From: Diphasiastrum complanatum
Taxonomy: Eukaryota > Streptophyta > Lycopodiopsida > Lycopodiales > Lycopodiaceae
Assembly: GCA_029204225.1 (NCBI GenBank)
Contig: CM055105.1
Location: 17,741,353 to 17,805,352 of the forward strand
DNA: 64,000 nucleotides
Direction of reading: 5' to 3'
The notes below the pieces were generated by a model that was not told the origin of the DNA, made no database searches, and saw nothing but the letters and a program-made list of their open reading frames with translations. The translations under genes and the position numbers were made by a program. Below are positions 25,601-38,611 of this stretch, one piece after another (the stretch's first letter is position 1; each line of letters opens with the position of its first letter).

Positions 25601-28600
25601 CTTGGAGTCTCTCTCCTTGGAGGTATACAAGGGGAGGAGGACTCATTTGCCATCCATTTACCTAGGAGGAGGTGGATGGAGAGCGTGTGCACGGCCAAGA
25701 TGTATTGCTAGCGTGAGGCAGGAGATGGCTGAGAGCCTAGGCGGTGGTATGGGATGCCGTCTGGGATGGAGGTCGGATCCAGCTTGATACGGTCACAGGC
25801 CAGGGCACAGTGGGTGGACCCAGATTAGGTCCTATGGCAGGGTGGAACGTGAATCGTTCGGTCTCTTGTGGTTAATCGGCACCTGAAGGTTTGCAGTAAG
25901 TAGGATTGTAACACTCTCCCTCAAGGTTTTGTGTTGTTTTGCATACGTCGCCTTTTTTGCATAGTCGTGCAAGTCGCATTTCCACCGCTTTTTTTTTTTT
26001 GTCCCGTAGTCGCATTTTGCAAGAAGTTGCAGAAGTCGCATTTGACACAAAGTCGCAAAAATTGCATTTTATCACTCTGCTATCATGCCAACCACACAGG
26101 CCTCCTCTAGGACGTCGCTGCTCATTGGATGATCATGCTACTCAGCTTCATAATATCCAACAAATGGTTGTCGCTGTCCCTTCTTGGATTCGCTTTGCCA
26201 CTGCACAAAGCATTTAGTGCTCGATAACCACTTCATTCTCGTTCTCAATCACTTGTTTCCCAAGACGAACTCTTGGATCTACCCATTCTCATTCTACACA
26301 ATCCTATTCCTCCACGTACTCCTCACATTGTATTGCATGATTTGGCAATGAGCTTGCTAATTGGCTCCATAAAATGGAGACCTATTTATCTTTGATACCG
26401 AGAAGTCCTGCTCATCAAGTTCAACTTGCAACCATATATCTCAGTGGTCAGGCCTATACATGACTTTTCATTGATGCTGCAAGGAATACATTTATCACTG
26501 CTCTTTGTCAAGCCATCATCAAATCCTACTTGGCACACCACTCAGCCATATCTTTTTTGCCCAGTCCAACAAACGGATGATTCTCAGGATGTTTCAAATC
26601 TAGTAGCTGATCAGGAGATACCGGTTGATGATGATACCACGCTTGATGCTGATGCTGATGCTGAGTGCCTTGACACCCATTCTGAGTACTATGCTCATAA
26701 TTATCCTGCTTTATCCTTTGAGCTTGAGCATTGTTCAGTTGTTATTCCTAGTTCTAGTGCTTCGATTACTTTGTGTAGGACTTCACGCATACCCAAGCTC
26801 ATAGTTTGATGTGCATGGTTTATTCCTTGGTGCTGGTTCATGTTGTTGATTGATATCCTTGGTTCCTTTACTTACCTTCGATCCCTACTTTGATTGATGT
26901 ACCTGCTCTAATTCCAGATTTTATTTTTCATCATTTAGAAATGGGAGATGGTTGCACGTTTATTGGTGGTCAGATACTATTCAGGCCATGTTCAGACCAC
27001 ATTCCACAGTTGATCGTTGTTGCTTATCTCAATACAATGCTTATATATCCATTCTTCCATATCTTTGTCCTTTCATATATGGATTTGCTCCAGTCGCTGC
27101 TGATGTTATACACTCTTGGGCTCTATGGATTTCTTGAAGTGTTGATCCTATTTTTTTGGATACTACCATAGTACAAACATTCTTGGGCATTATGGATACC
27201 TTGCGTTGCTGTACAATTGTTCCTTCTAGCTATTTGTCAAGGTAATTTATACTTCGAATTCCTTGCCACTCATAGTTGCTACATATCACTTGGCCTCTGA
27301 GATGTTGCACAATTGCTGCTATGGTTGCCACATTTACGTTTTTCTGGGGTATTCCTAGGCCATTTGACTGGCTTTGGATATCTTACTTGTTGGGAATCGG
27401 GATCCTATATGATGACACTTACTGGTGGCATTCTTCGGCTATTGGAGTGCCTTGAGCGAATTACAACATTGTTCTGATTCTTTGTGTCTTGCATTCATAT
27501 CGACTTATTAATTTGCATTAATATCATGATGACCATTACATTAGTGATATACTTACAGCATGACATACAATTGATGTGGATTTTTATGTGTTGCTTTCGG
27601 GATACTTGTTGCGACGACTTATGTCCTCCCCCTCAATATTTCCACTGGTTGATACAATTTTTGATAGTTCTATTTTCACATTTGTTTATGATTGGCTATT
27701 AAAACAGCTAATGCTTGGGGACATTCTTCTAGTTTTGTGGGTTGATTCAAATTCTTTTTTTGAGCCCCACATTAAGGGCAATGTTCTTTAAAGTTGCAGA
27801 GTGTCAAGGAGAAACATAGTCCATACTTCTCTATTTTTGGCCACGCACTTTCTATTACATTTGGCAGGCCTGAGCTATCGGCAACCATTGATTTCATTGG
27901 TCTTCTTTGTTGGAGAATGCTTGTGTCTTTCATGCTAAATCTGTAGACACATTCTTAAATTGTATGTCAGTGATCAGCCTGAAGATAGTCTCAATCTGAA
28001 CTAGGTGAATCGCAAACTCAACCAATACGATCTGGAGTGGAATAGAGGGATAGGGATATTGATACACTTTTTGAGGATTTCCATTGATTTTCAAACAACA
28101 TGATTATCATTACTCATTGTACGAACTCAGAGTACTGTTTTAATTGTTTGTACAAGATCTATATTTGCTTTACAATGGGTAAAAGTACTAGTACAAGTAG
28201 TGTTGGTGGAAAAATTGATCAAACATTAAGTCTACAAGTGAAAGGTAATAAGAAAAGAATGAAAAAAGATTCAGTTGAGATTCTACTATGACTTATTAAT
28301 GTAGTTTGTTTGTTTGTGTTCATGCAGACTGGACGTCACGACGACGACGAGTAGATTATCATGAAAGTAAATAGCGAGAGAAAGCTTTATCTATGTCTTG
28401 CCTATGTGTTCAAAGGCACAATATTCATAAATTCAAATCCAAGTACATAACATCTTTGGGAATTGGTTGCAAAATATCGTCTTGCTAGTGCCATCTTAAT
28501 CTCAATATTTTATTGGAGAATATAAAGTTTCTTTCACCATGAAAAAGGGCAAGGGGCAGGGGGTTCATCTTGACCCCTCTAATGTGTCATGCAGCTGATG

Positions 28601-31600
28601 ATCACCATGATTACCTTCTCATGCTATCCTTTCCTTGGTCCTATCTCATTGAAAGATCTCAATACTGCTCTAAAATGTATGCGTGATTGAAATTTTCATG
28701 TAATCATTCCTTAGTCTTATCTGATTGAAATATCTCAATTGCTCTAGCAGTTGTTGTAGTATTTTAGTAAGGTTGGATTTCACTCAAGCTACGTTACATT
28801 TTAGCACATTAGAGGTGAAGGTCTCAAAACTTAGGCGCCAACTAAAGGAGAAATTGAAATTCAAACTCTAATAGGGGTCTCCCTCTGTAGAGACTTTGGG
28901 CATGCAAGCTCATGAAGCTCCTCCCTGGCTTACACCATTATTTATGTCCCCCACCTTTTATTCCAGTCTTCAGGTCACATGACCGTCAGTGGGTTGATCA
29001 AGCCCTTGTCCAAATCTTTGTGCCTCTGACGCAGTTGGTTCATCAACATACCCATCTTGAAAAGGAAAGTGATAGCTGCTAAGAGCCTACAGCAGCCATT
29101 TCAGTGATAGAACGTCCACCTTACAACTGAAGCCTCGCTTTGCTTGGCATTCAGTCTCTCCATCCAAAGTCTATACCAGATGTTCCTTAATCTACATACT
29201 TCGTAGTACAAGTTTTTCTATACAAAAGACCACACCACAAACTGTTCAGAAAAAATTACCTGCACATCAGCTCTTCAAATTTCCTCTCATTACAACATGT
29301 AGATAAACAGACTACTACTGCAATTAACATACAAATCCATGCCATTTTTTGAAGTAAAATTTCTCTCAGTTTCAAAATTCATCAAATGCTCTCAATGTTG
29401 AGCATGCCCTTAATCCAACATCACAAGAACCTTTGTGAAAAACTTTTGCAATTACCCTTTCTCAAGCAACTTTTCAGCATTGTCAAAAAATCGATCACAG
29501 CTTTCCCTATCACAGAGTTTTAGATCTCAACCATATCCATATTATCATTGTTTGCTGATACTTATAAAGAATGAAAAACGAATAACGCACATTGCCAATT
29601 ATGAGCTTGCATATACCTGTAACAACTCCTAGATTTGCTGAAAGTGATTGGATTAAAGTCCCAGCAATAGTCGCGACAAGGAGCACCCACAGCAGCTGCA
29701 GTAGACCAGGAGATCCACACAAATTATGACCTTTCAATTTGTAATATGTAAAGAGTCATAGCAACCAATATTTTCGAACTCCTGACAGTTAATCAAACCA
29801 GCTGTAAATTGCTCATTCCCTCTGAATAAAAAAATGAGCAAGAACGACAAAATATATGAAAGAAAAATAGAAGAGATTAGGGGTTAGGTGTTTGAATTAG
29901 CTTGTGTAGAACAGGTATGCTGCATACAACAGGCCATGAAAATTTAAAAACATAACAAAGACTTGCACAAGGTTTATCAAACTGTCATACTCTCTGAACT
30001 CTCAAGCAACAAGTACTCACATTATTGCACAATCACTAGCAAATTTCGAACTTTATTCATCTATTTAAGCAAGTACATAGATTGAATCCACCAAAACCAT
30101 AAGGAGCTAACTGCCTTGTCTTCACCCAACTTTTGCACCATAGAATGTGATCAGGAATGCCTCTCTCTAGGCTCACTTATGCACAATTCTCAAGCACCCC
30201 TTAACCTTGACACGTCCTATTGTCGACACATGGCAAACTCCATGCACAATCGACACTTGCCGCTTGTCAGTTGCCACTTGTCAGTACCCTAACACATAGG
30301 CAAGTGAGTACGCTGGCATGTGTCACTCATACACTCTGGAACAAGTGTCCCAATGAGCATATGACCTTTGTCATGTTTGGCCGGTCAACCATGACATGTG
30401 TCACCCATACACTAGACCAAGTGTCCTAGTGAGCATATGACATTTGTCCTGTTGACAAGTCAACTCTCTTACTTCAAGCAAGTCAGTCCAGCCACTCCTA
30501 ATAAATGACCCAGTACCCCATGCCAAAGCCAAGCACGACTCTCTGAGGTCTAATGCCAACTAATTACAGTTTATTTACAATCTACTTACAAAGATCACCA
30601 CAGGCTGACGACTTAGCCATTTCAGTAATTACAATAATTACAAAATGTACATCTATCTATGAAAACCGTAAATAACTGGGACAGGGAGTAAAAGCTGTAA
30701 CATCCCTTCCCCCTCATCTAACATCGTCTGCGATGACAAAACCAGGGTACTATGCACGGTCTCCCAGGAAGCATCTGCAAGAGGTCTGCCATGCCAAGCA
30801 ACTCGATATATATACAAGATCAAGTGGTTACACAAATGCTTCTCCCATCTATCCAATATCTTTGCTAGCCCATGGATCTCCTCTCCATGTTTCTCGAATT
30901 CTCGTGGTGTGCAATTCGATCAGCAAAGGACTTAGCTCGATCTATCACATGCCTTACATTTCTTTTAGCTAACTCGAGCATTTCACTCATTGAGTTAGAA
31001 ATTCAATTTTCCTAGGCACTTCTGAGGAATTCACATAGTAACAAGACTAGTAGGCCTAAAACCATATTGGGCCACCAAAAGTTATAGGATCTACTCATAG
31101 GTCCTATCCACACCGGGATGACCACTCTAGTACTATCATGACAAAAATACAAAATCTCCCTACACAACCCTTTGATAGCTGGAATGACGAGTATGCCATT
31201 TCCTTCAGCTATACCATCTTCTATGGTATCCTTAGACAAAATGAAAAGTGAGACCAATAGTAGAGAGTTGTGCAATGGCTACTGGTGAATCTTGCGGGTC
31301 TGATATAGCCTTCATGAATATTTGTAGGGAGATTCTTCCCATGAGGAGGCATATCAAATTCACGAACTTGTGACCCTTCCGAAGTTCCGGACGCTACTGA
31401 CTGATTCCGACCCCGTTTTAACAGGCCTACTTTCCCTAACGCCCTTTTTGGGGCAGGCCTGTGCATGGAGATTTTGGACTCCGTACTTGGCAATTCAGAG
31501 GCCGGTTTGTTCCTACGGGTTCGCCTCAACGTTGGCCAGAACAGAAAACAGGAAAAAACGACTCCGTTTGGAGATACTGGGCACATGAACAAGAAAGTGC

Positions 31601-34063
31601 AAAACTAGTCCATTTCCTATGCCCTAATAGCGTCCTTTCCGGCATGAAGGGTGTTTCTGGGATAATGATGCCGGACGTGAGCAGCCATGGATCCGTCTGG
31701 TTCGTATCGGATTCACAAACCTATGACCACCTCTCTTCCGACGTTCCGGACGTTGTCGATTGATTTGACCCTTCTTGGAAGGCCTACTTTAACTGAAGCC
31801 CTTTCTAGGGTTGGCCGGTTTTTTTCTACCGGTTCCCCTCGACGTTGCCCACTGGCCAGAACAGAAAGCAGGAGAAACTGGACCCATGAACAACAAGTGT
31901 GAGCAAAGAGATCAAAGCTCTCCTTTTGAGACTGTACTTGGCCAAGATTTAACTCTCTCACAACTTCCTTACAATGACCAACTAGGATCCTCTTGCTGAA
32001 TCAATCTGATCTCAGCAATTAGGTTATTTTCTACAAGGGATCTAGGGCCTCATGGCCTAGCAACACTATGGGGTCCTAGCCCTACCCTTTGAAGATAGGG
32101 CCTTGGAACTGCAATGACACCTATTCCTCGTCCATTGTGAGAGAGACCTACGGGACTTTGTAGAAGATGGTGACATCCTTTTTTTCATAGAGATTCGTGA
32201 GAGTCAAATAAAAGGCCTACCTACTTTTTTAGGTTTCTTGTGGACATTAGTCTACTAAGACGAGATGAGGTCAAAGTAAAAAAGAATCAAGTAGTGTAGC
32301 TTGCCTTTTCAGGGATTCTATGACCTATACTATCAATGGCCAAATAGGATGAAGAAATAAAGTTCTAATGGATCCAAATTGCTAGATATAGTATTGGACT
32401 GGATAAGAACGTCTATATAGCACATGATATTTTTTTGACAAAGGATACAATCTACTTATAGGGGACTTTGACTCCAAGAGTGTTGGCACACAACTTTGTT
32501 TTGTCATGATGACGAGGATCCTCTACGTATTCATATGATAGATATAGACGATCTTGGAGTTTTATCAATTCTCAAAGGATAGAGATGGCTGGGTCACAAG
32601 ATATGGTGGGTACTTACTAAAGCTGGGTGAGGCACGTGCTAGCTATTTACAATTGGTTGTCAAAGTGGCCTCTAGCATGCTTGATTACCTCATGGGGTCA
32701 CTGGCCTTTATTCCTTATATCTCAAACTTTGTCAACCTTTCGCATGGGTAGTATGGTCACCCACCCCCACCCACACCTACACACCCTGCTCAGGCACGCA
32801 AATCCCCTGCTTCAAAAGATCTCCAGAAAAGATATCGCTCTACTCGTAAGAAATTGGCCGCCTACAAACACTCTGAGAACAAGAGGCTTCTTAATCTCTT
32901 GTTCAGTTGATCCTCAAGCTCCTTTTAGCATGAATTCCTTCCACATTATGGTCATTCCTTCGATACTTCCACATTGTATATACAAAGACACTCTTTTGTA
33001 TTGATAGCTAACCAATGGCGCAAGGGATAATTGCTTTTAATCGTTAACTTATTTAATTTTTTAAAATCCACACAAAGATGAGTACCTCCGTCTTTTTTAT
33101 CAACTAGGAGCACAGGTGCCCCCCAAGGGGATTTACTAGGCCACATGGCCCATCTTAAGGTAATTTTGCAGTTGCCTATAAACTTCATCCTCTTCAGTAG
33201 TACCATCCTGTAAGGATAATGATACAGGAGAACTACCAAGAATAAGTTTAATACCATGGTCCCTAACAGATGACGTGGGGACCCCAGTTCTACCACACTA
33301 TTTAGATTCTAGATTATCCCATGGCCTAAGATTCACACTGGGTTAGCTACGAGTCTCATCACATCAGCTTGAGATTGAGATTGGATGTATCCCACGTGAG
33401 GAGTGGATCTGCCAGTTATGTTCATTGTCTGAGGTGGATTAGGAGCACTTTTTGTTTAGATGTCTAGTCTACTACGAGATCAGAGGGAGATACCATTGCC
33501 TTTTCATAGAGACTCATGTCACGCTGCGGTCCCTTATAGCATATGATGACCCGAGATGTGTCGCACTTATGATCAGAGAGATGTTTTGACTGCGACAGGA
33601 CCTACACCAACCATCTGTTCACCTTGATGCATAGCTCCAGATCACATCGTATTTCTCCCAAAGAGATCGCGGATGGACCCTAGATCGGATGATAATGGTG
33701 ACGATAGTGACTCTTTACTACATAGAGACCAGAGACGGTGTACTACTCATATTGCCCATAGAGCCACTACTCAGAGACGACCTTCTTGGCAAAGTCGGCA
33801 ACATCTATCAAGACCACCTCCAGGCGTTATCCCCATCACATCTTTCTTTCATAGCAGCAGTACTTGATGACACAGAGTTATACCATTGTCTTATTGGCAG
33901 CATTAGACTTTTTAGACCTACTTTATGTTCATAGTATAGTACATGGGAGTTTCATTTCTTTTTTGTTACAGAGACGTTTCATACGCTCCCACTGTACCAC
34001 ACACTTGACATGTACTTTTTTTCGTCTTATATGCCTATTGGCATGGAAAAGACATTAATAAAA

Positions 34064-34136
<73 letters not shown>

Positions 34137-35995
34137 GATGGCGCTAGGGCTGTAGGGTGTAGGGCCTCTCTCTCCATCGCTGACTATGGCCAGAAAAGGG
34201 AAGGGGAGCCCATGCTCACCCCCCCCCCCACGCATTTCTGCCCCTGCCCCTTCATCGCTGGCCCCCTCTTCACCATTACCTTCACTGTCCACCATCGCTG
34301 CAAAACCCACCATCGCTGCTGTTTCAGCGATCTCCGCTTCGTCTGCAGCTGTTTCCGATGTTGCTCAGTGCAATGATGATGCTACCATTGTTGTTACTGA
34401 TGGAGCCTCCACTCCCACTGTAGCTGATGCTTCACGCAAGGAGAATGATGATAATGTGTCAGCGCTGCCTGCTGATTTGGCAGCTTCTGTCCACACCCCC
34501 TGCCCTCCACCTGCTCGCTCCTCTTTCTTGATTCCCAAAATCTATACACCTGCCAAATCATTTGAGCAATACATTCTCTCCTACATTGAACAGATCAAAC
34601 AAGAATCCAGCTCTCTACAAAAAGAAATGAGACAGCTTCAAGTGACCATTCAATCTACGTCCGCCGAAAGAGAAACCATGCTAGCCCGAATTACTTCTTT
34701 GGAGGCAGCAATAAGCAAGCAAGGAGAAAATACAAGGCTTCAAGAGTTGAAAGAGAAGATTGAGCAACACAAGGCTGAGAAAAAAACGTGGGCTTCTCTT
34801 TTCAAGGATGGCGGAAGGTACACCCTCCTTTAATAGGGTCATTTCAGCCACCATATCTGAAGAACGGATGCAGGAGTACAAGTCCCTGAATATTACGGTC
34901 CGAGGGATTGAAGACACTAATGAGACCCTTCTACAGTCATTGTTCGCTTCACAAATTTAAAAGAACGACGGGCAACCCTCAAACTACAGGCCAAGCTTAG
35001 AGGTACACTTATATTTATGGATGATGATCTCACACCCATGCAGGTTGCGGATCGGAAGAAAGCATTCAGTGAGGCAAAAGCTTTGGGGAAGAGGGTAATA
35101 TATCGGGATGGTAAGGCTTGGTACATTGATCCTCCAAATCCTGAGAAATAGGGATTAGGGCCCCCCGGACTAGGGAGCGGTTCAGGGGCTCTTTCTAGAG
35201 CATTGCGGTTAAGTTTATGGAACTGCAATGGTATCCACTCTTTAGCTACAGCAGGGGATTTCAGGGATTTGTGTGAATGGTGATATCTTACTACTCAATA
35301 AGACACATGAGAGTCCAGAGAGGGGACTACCGGCCATTGAGGGTTTTTGTTGATACTCTGCGCATCGGAGGGCGACGAGAGCATTGACAAATCGAGATTC
35401 AGGTGGGGTGGCCTGCTTAGTCCGAGGCTTCCTTCAGCCTTGGGTCGAGTTGGTACATAATGATGAGCGGGCCTGTTGTATTTGGATTCGGGTAGATCGG
35501 ACTTTGACGAGCCTGGAAGTCGACCTCTTTATGGCCATTTGTTATTTTCCACCGGATACATCAGTTTTCACATCAGATGAGACAGGAGAGTAGTGATTCT
35601 GACGGAGAGGCTGAGATTCCAAATGCTTCCATACATAGACGGCAGAGACAGTGTAGACGTCCAGAGAGACAGCCAGCCCACATGCCTCAGCCTACAGCTC
35701 CACGGCAACAGAGACAACACGGCAACAGAGACGACACCGATAGCCCACTCAGAGACAAAGGTCCGCAGCTCATTCAGCGACATTGTCACAGCATACTATA
35801 CACCATTATTTTACAGGCGGAGGGACATCTATTGTACCATGATGATAGACTATGATTGTGCCAACTATCAGTTTCTGTTTTTGCAGTTATTCCTTCTTTT
35901 AGATGGTTGAGCTTTTAAGCTCCCACTGTGGATACTTGACATGTACCTTTTTTATTAGTCCTATGTACCCTAGGGTATTTCAAGGACATTAATAA

Positions 35996-36085
<90 letters not shown>

Positions 36086-36702
36086 AGCGATGTTCTGAGC
36101 TGATCTGTAGCGATGTTTTGAGCTGATCAAGAGCGATGTTTTGAGCTGATCTGGAGCGATGCTCTGAGCGGATCTAGAGCGATGATCTGAGGAGCGCTGC
36201 TCAAAACGGGACCTAGGAGCGGGACCTTCTACCTGCCACAGTTATGGATCACAGCCAGGCTCATGTTACCCAGTTTTTCCAGAAGCGAGACAGAGAGGAC
36301 ATTACCGTTTTGGATTTTGAAGTCCCCACTCGGAGATCGAAGACACAGAAAGTCTCACATATTTTTGCTAGATCCAAGATCATTAGATCTTCACGGGCTT
36401 CTCGCCAATCCACAGCACGCTCCACTTCTACTATCACTCACTATTTTCAGCTTACTTGTAGCTAGTCTCCTCCGTAGAGCAGGTGGTTAAGCTCTTGCAT
36501 TGTACCCTCGCAAGCTGGTGGTCAAGCTTGGACATTTCTTCTTCTTAGAGATAGCGAGATAGATATGCTAGTTTCTTGTCTTCTTCTCTTTTCTACTAGT
36601 AAATAAGTCCGTATGCGGACAATGCTCCTCACCTTTTGTACTCTCTTTTGTCTTATGTACCTTTGGGTACCAAAAGACGTTAATAATAATAATTCTAATT
36701 CT

Positions 36703-36793
<91 letters not shown>

Positions 36794-37863
36794 ACTCATG
36801 TCGCAGCACGAGCTACTCGACCTATCACGAGGAGACCTCATCCTCCTAGACGACATCATCGACCACCAGCGGTCCTTCATGCTGCTGCTCGCATTACATC
36901 CTTTTATAGCATCAGCAGGACAGGATTGGATGATAGTGTCATACCTTATTCATGACATTTAGCAGTTTACATGCTCCCACATGTTCCAGATATCATCACA
37001 TCTATTTCAGTTCATAGCATTTAGATTTGTTATTTCTGTTATCGTTTTGGAGACGTTTCATACGCTCCCATGGTTACCACATACTTGACATCAATGTTTC
37101 ATAAGCGCGTTTCGTACGTCGTTTCGAAATGCATATAAAACGTCTGGTTCAGGTTCGAAATGGGAAAAAAAATTTAGGGGTTTTTTTTTTTTTAAAAAAT
37201 GTGTTTTTGAGGGCTTTTGGGATTTACAGATGTCATAGAAAGTCTAGTAACAAGTAGATACATCCAATTTCATGAGAATGCTCTAGAGAATGCAATTTCA
37301 GGAGGAGAAGCTGTGTATGGTGACTATGGTCACTTTCCTCAATCAATAATTGATACTGTCATGGATAGGTTATTAGGTTGCAAGAATTTGTTCATGCCCA
37401 TTGCCAATACATACTACAAAGCTTATGGCGCGGTTTTTGGGGATTACAAATGTCATAGACAGTCTAGTAACAAGTAGATACATCCAATTTCCTGAGAATG
37501 CTCTAGAGAAATTAGAATGCAATTTCAAGGGGAGAAGCTGTGTATGGTGATTATGGTCACTTTCCTCAGTCAATTATTGCTATCATGGATAGGTTATTTT
37601 ATTAGGTTGCGAGAATCTATTCATGCCCATTGCTAGTACATACTACAAAGCTTATGGCGTGGTTTCAGAAAAAAAAAAATTGCTTTTTTTTTCCAGTCGT
37701 TTCGAAACAAGGTCGTTTCGTACGTCCCGTTTCGAACGCGTTTCAGCGTTCGAAATGCGTTTCGAGGAACACTGCTTGACATGTACATTTACTAGTCTTA
37801 TATGCCTTTTGGCATGGAAAAGACATTAATAAAGCTTTCTTTTCTTTCTTTCTTTTCTCTCTT

Positions 37864-37942
<79 letters not shown>

Positions 37943-38522
37943 GCCTATGAGGACTCTCGATGCACCGCACTCATGATACGAGAGATGTTTATTCTATGAC
38001 AGGGCCTATGTCAAACAGCCCAACGGAGTCATATTTCTCAGCCGCAGATCACTTCTTTCTTCTCCAGGAGAAGAGGATGAGACTTAGTATCTGATGAGGA
38101 TGAGGATGATGGAGACTTACATGCCCATCGAGATCAGAGACAGTGTTCCACTCATACTCATGTTGTTGCACGAGCTACCCGACTTATCATGAGGAGACCT
38201 CATCTTCCTAGACGACGTCATCGACCACCAGCAGTCCTTCATGCTTCATCCCGTATTACATCCTTTTATAGCATCAGCGAGACAGGGTTGGATGATAGTG
38301 TCATACCGTATTCATGACAGTTAGCTATATATATGCTCCCACATGTTTCATATATCATCGCATCCTTTTCAGTTTCAGCTTTCAGTTTCAGATCATAGCA
38401 GTTAGATTTGTATTTCTGTTATAGCCTTGGAGACGTTTCATACGCTCCTACAGTTACCACATACTTGACATGTACATTTACTAGTCTTATATGCCTTTTG
38501 GCATGAAAAAGACATTAATAAA

Positions 38523-38611
<89 letters not shown>

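Larger units (their letters stand above)
23072..25913 (+). mobile_element. Gypsy 2, complete LTR-to-LTR but internally deleted
   Basis: Flanked by the 5-bp target duplication CTCTC (23067-23071 and 25914-25918). Both LTRs start TGTTAGGGACCC and end GATTGTAACA. The polypurine tract AAGGAAGAGGGA precedes the 3' LTR. The primer-binding site is cut to TGGTATCA and runs straight into the end of RT, so gag, protease and most RT are gone. The element is 2.84 kb and must have relied on proteins from relatives if it moved in this form, or it was deleted after insertion. Confidence 0.92.
34133..36083 (+). mobile_element. LINE F, 5'-containing copy with internal deletion, intron 3
   Basis: This copy starts at the end of the LINE E tail, carries ORF1 and the beginning of the ORF2 endonuclease, then jumps near 35590 to the family 3' end ([18 protein letters not shown], matching LINE A) and a (CT)n tail at 36000-36083. 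The whole RT is missing. It shows the coding layout of the family. Confidence 0.8.

Noticed and set aside
26890-27171. An envelope-like membrane ORF after a gag-like region
   Set aside because: The hydrophobic frame has no signal or known motif and overlaps another frame with equal support. Decayed sequence is a sufficient explanation.
29510-29737. Treating this frame as a separate short membrane protein
   Set aside because: The middle is NRAMP exon 4 with good splice sites on both sides. The ends of the frame are intron.
36466-36540. A functional tRNA gene
   Set aside because: A-box and B-box spacing is right, but the B box is poor, the acceptor stem does not pair and the anticodon loop would be 11 nt. 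Kept only as a SINE candidate.
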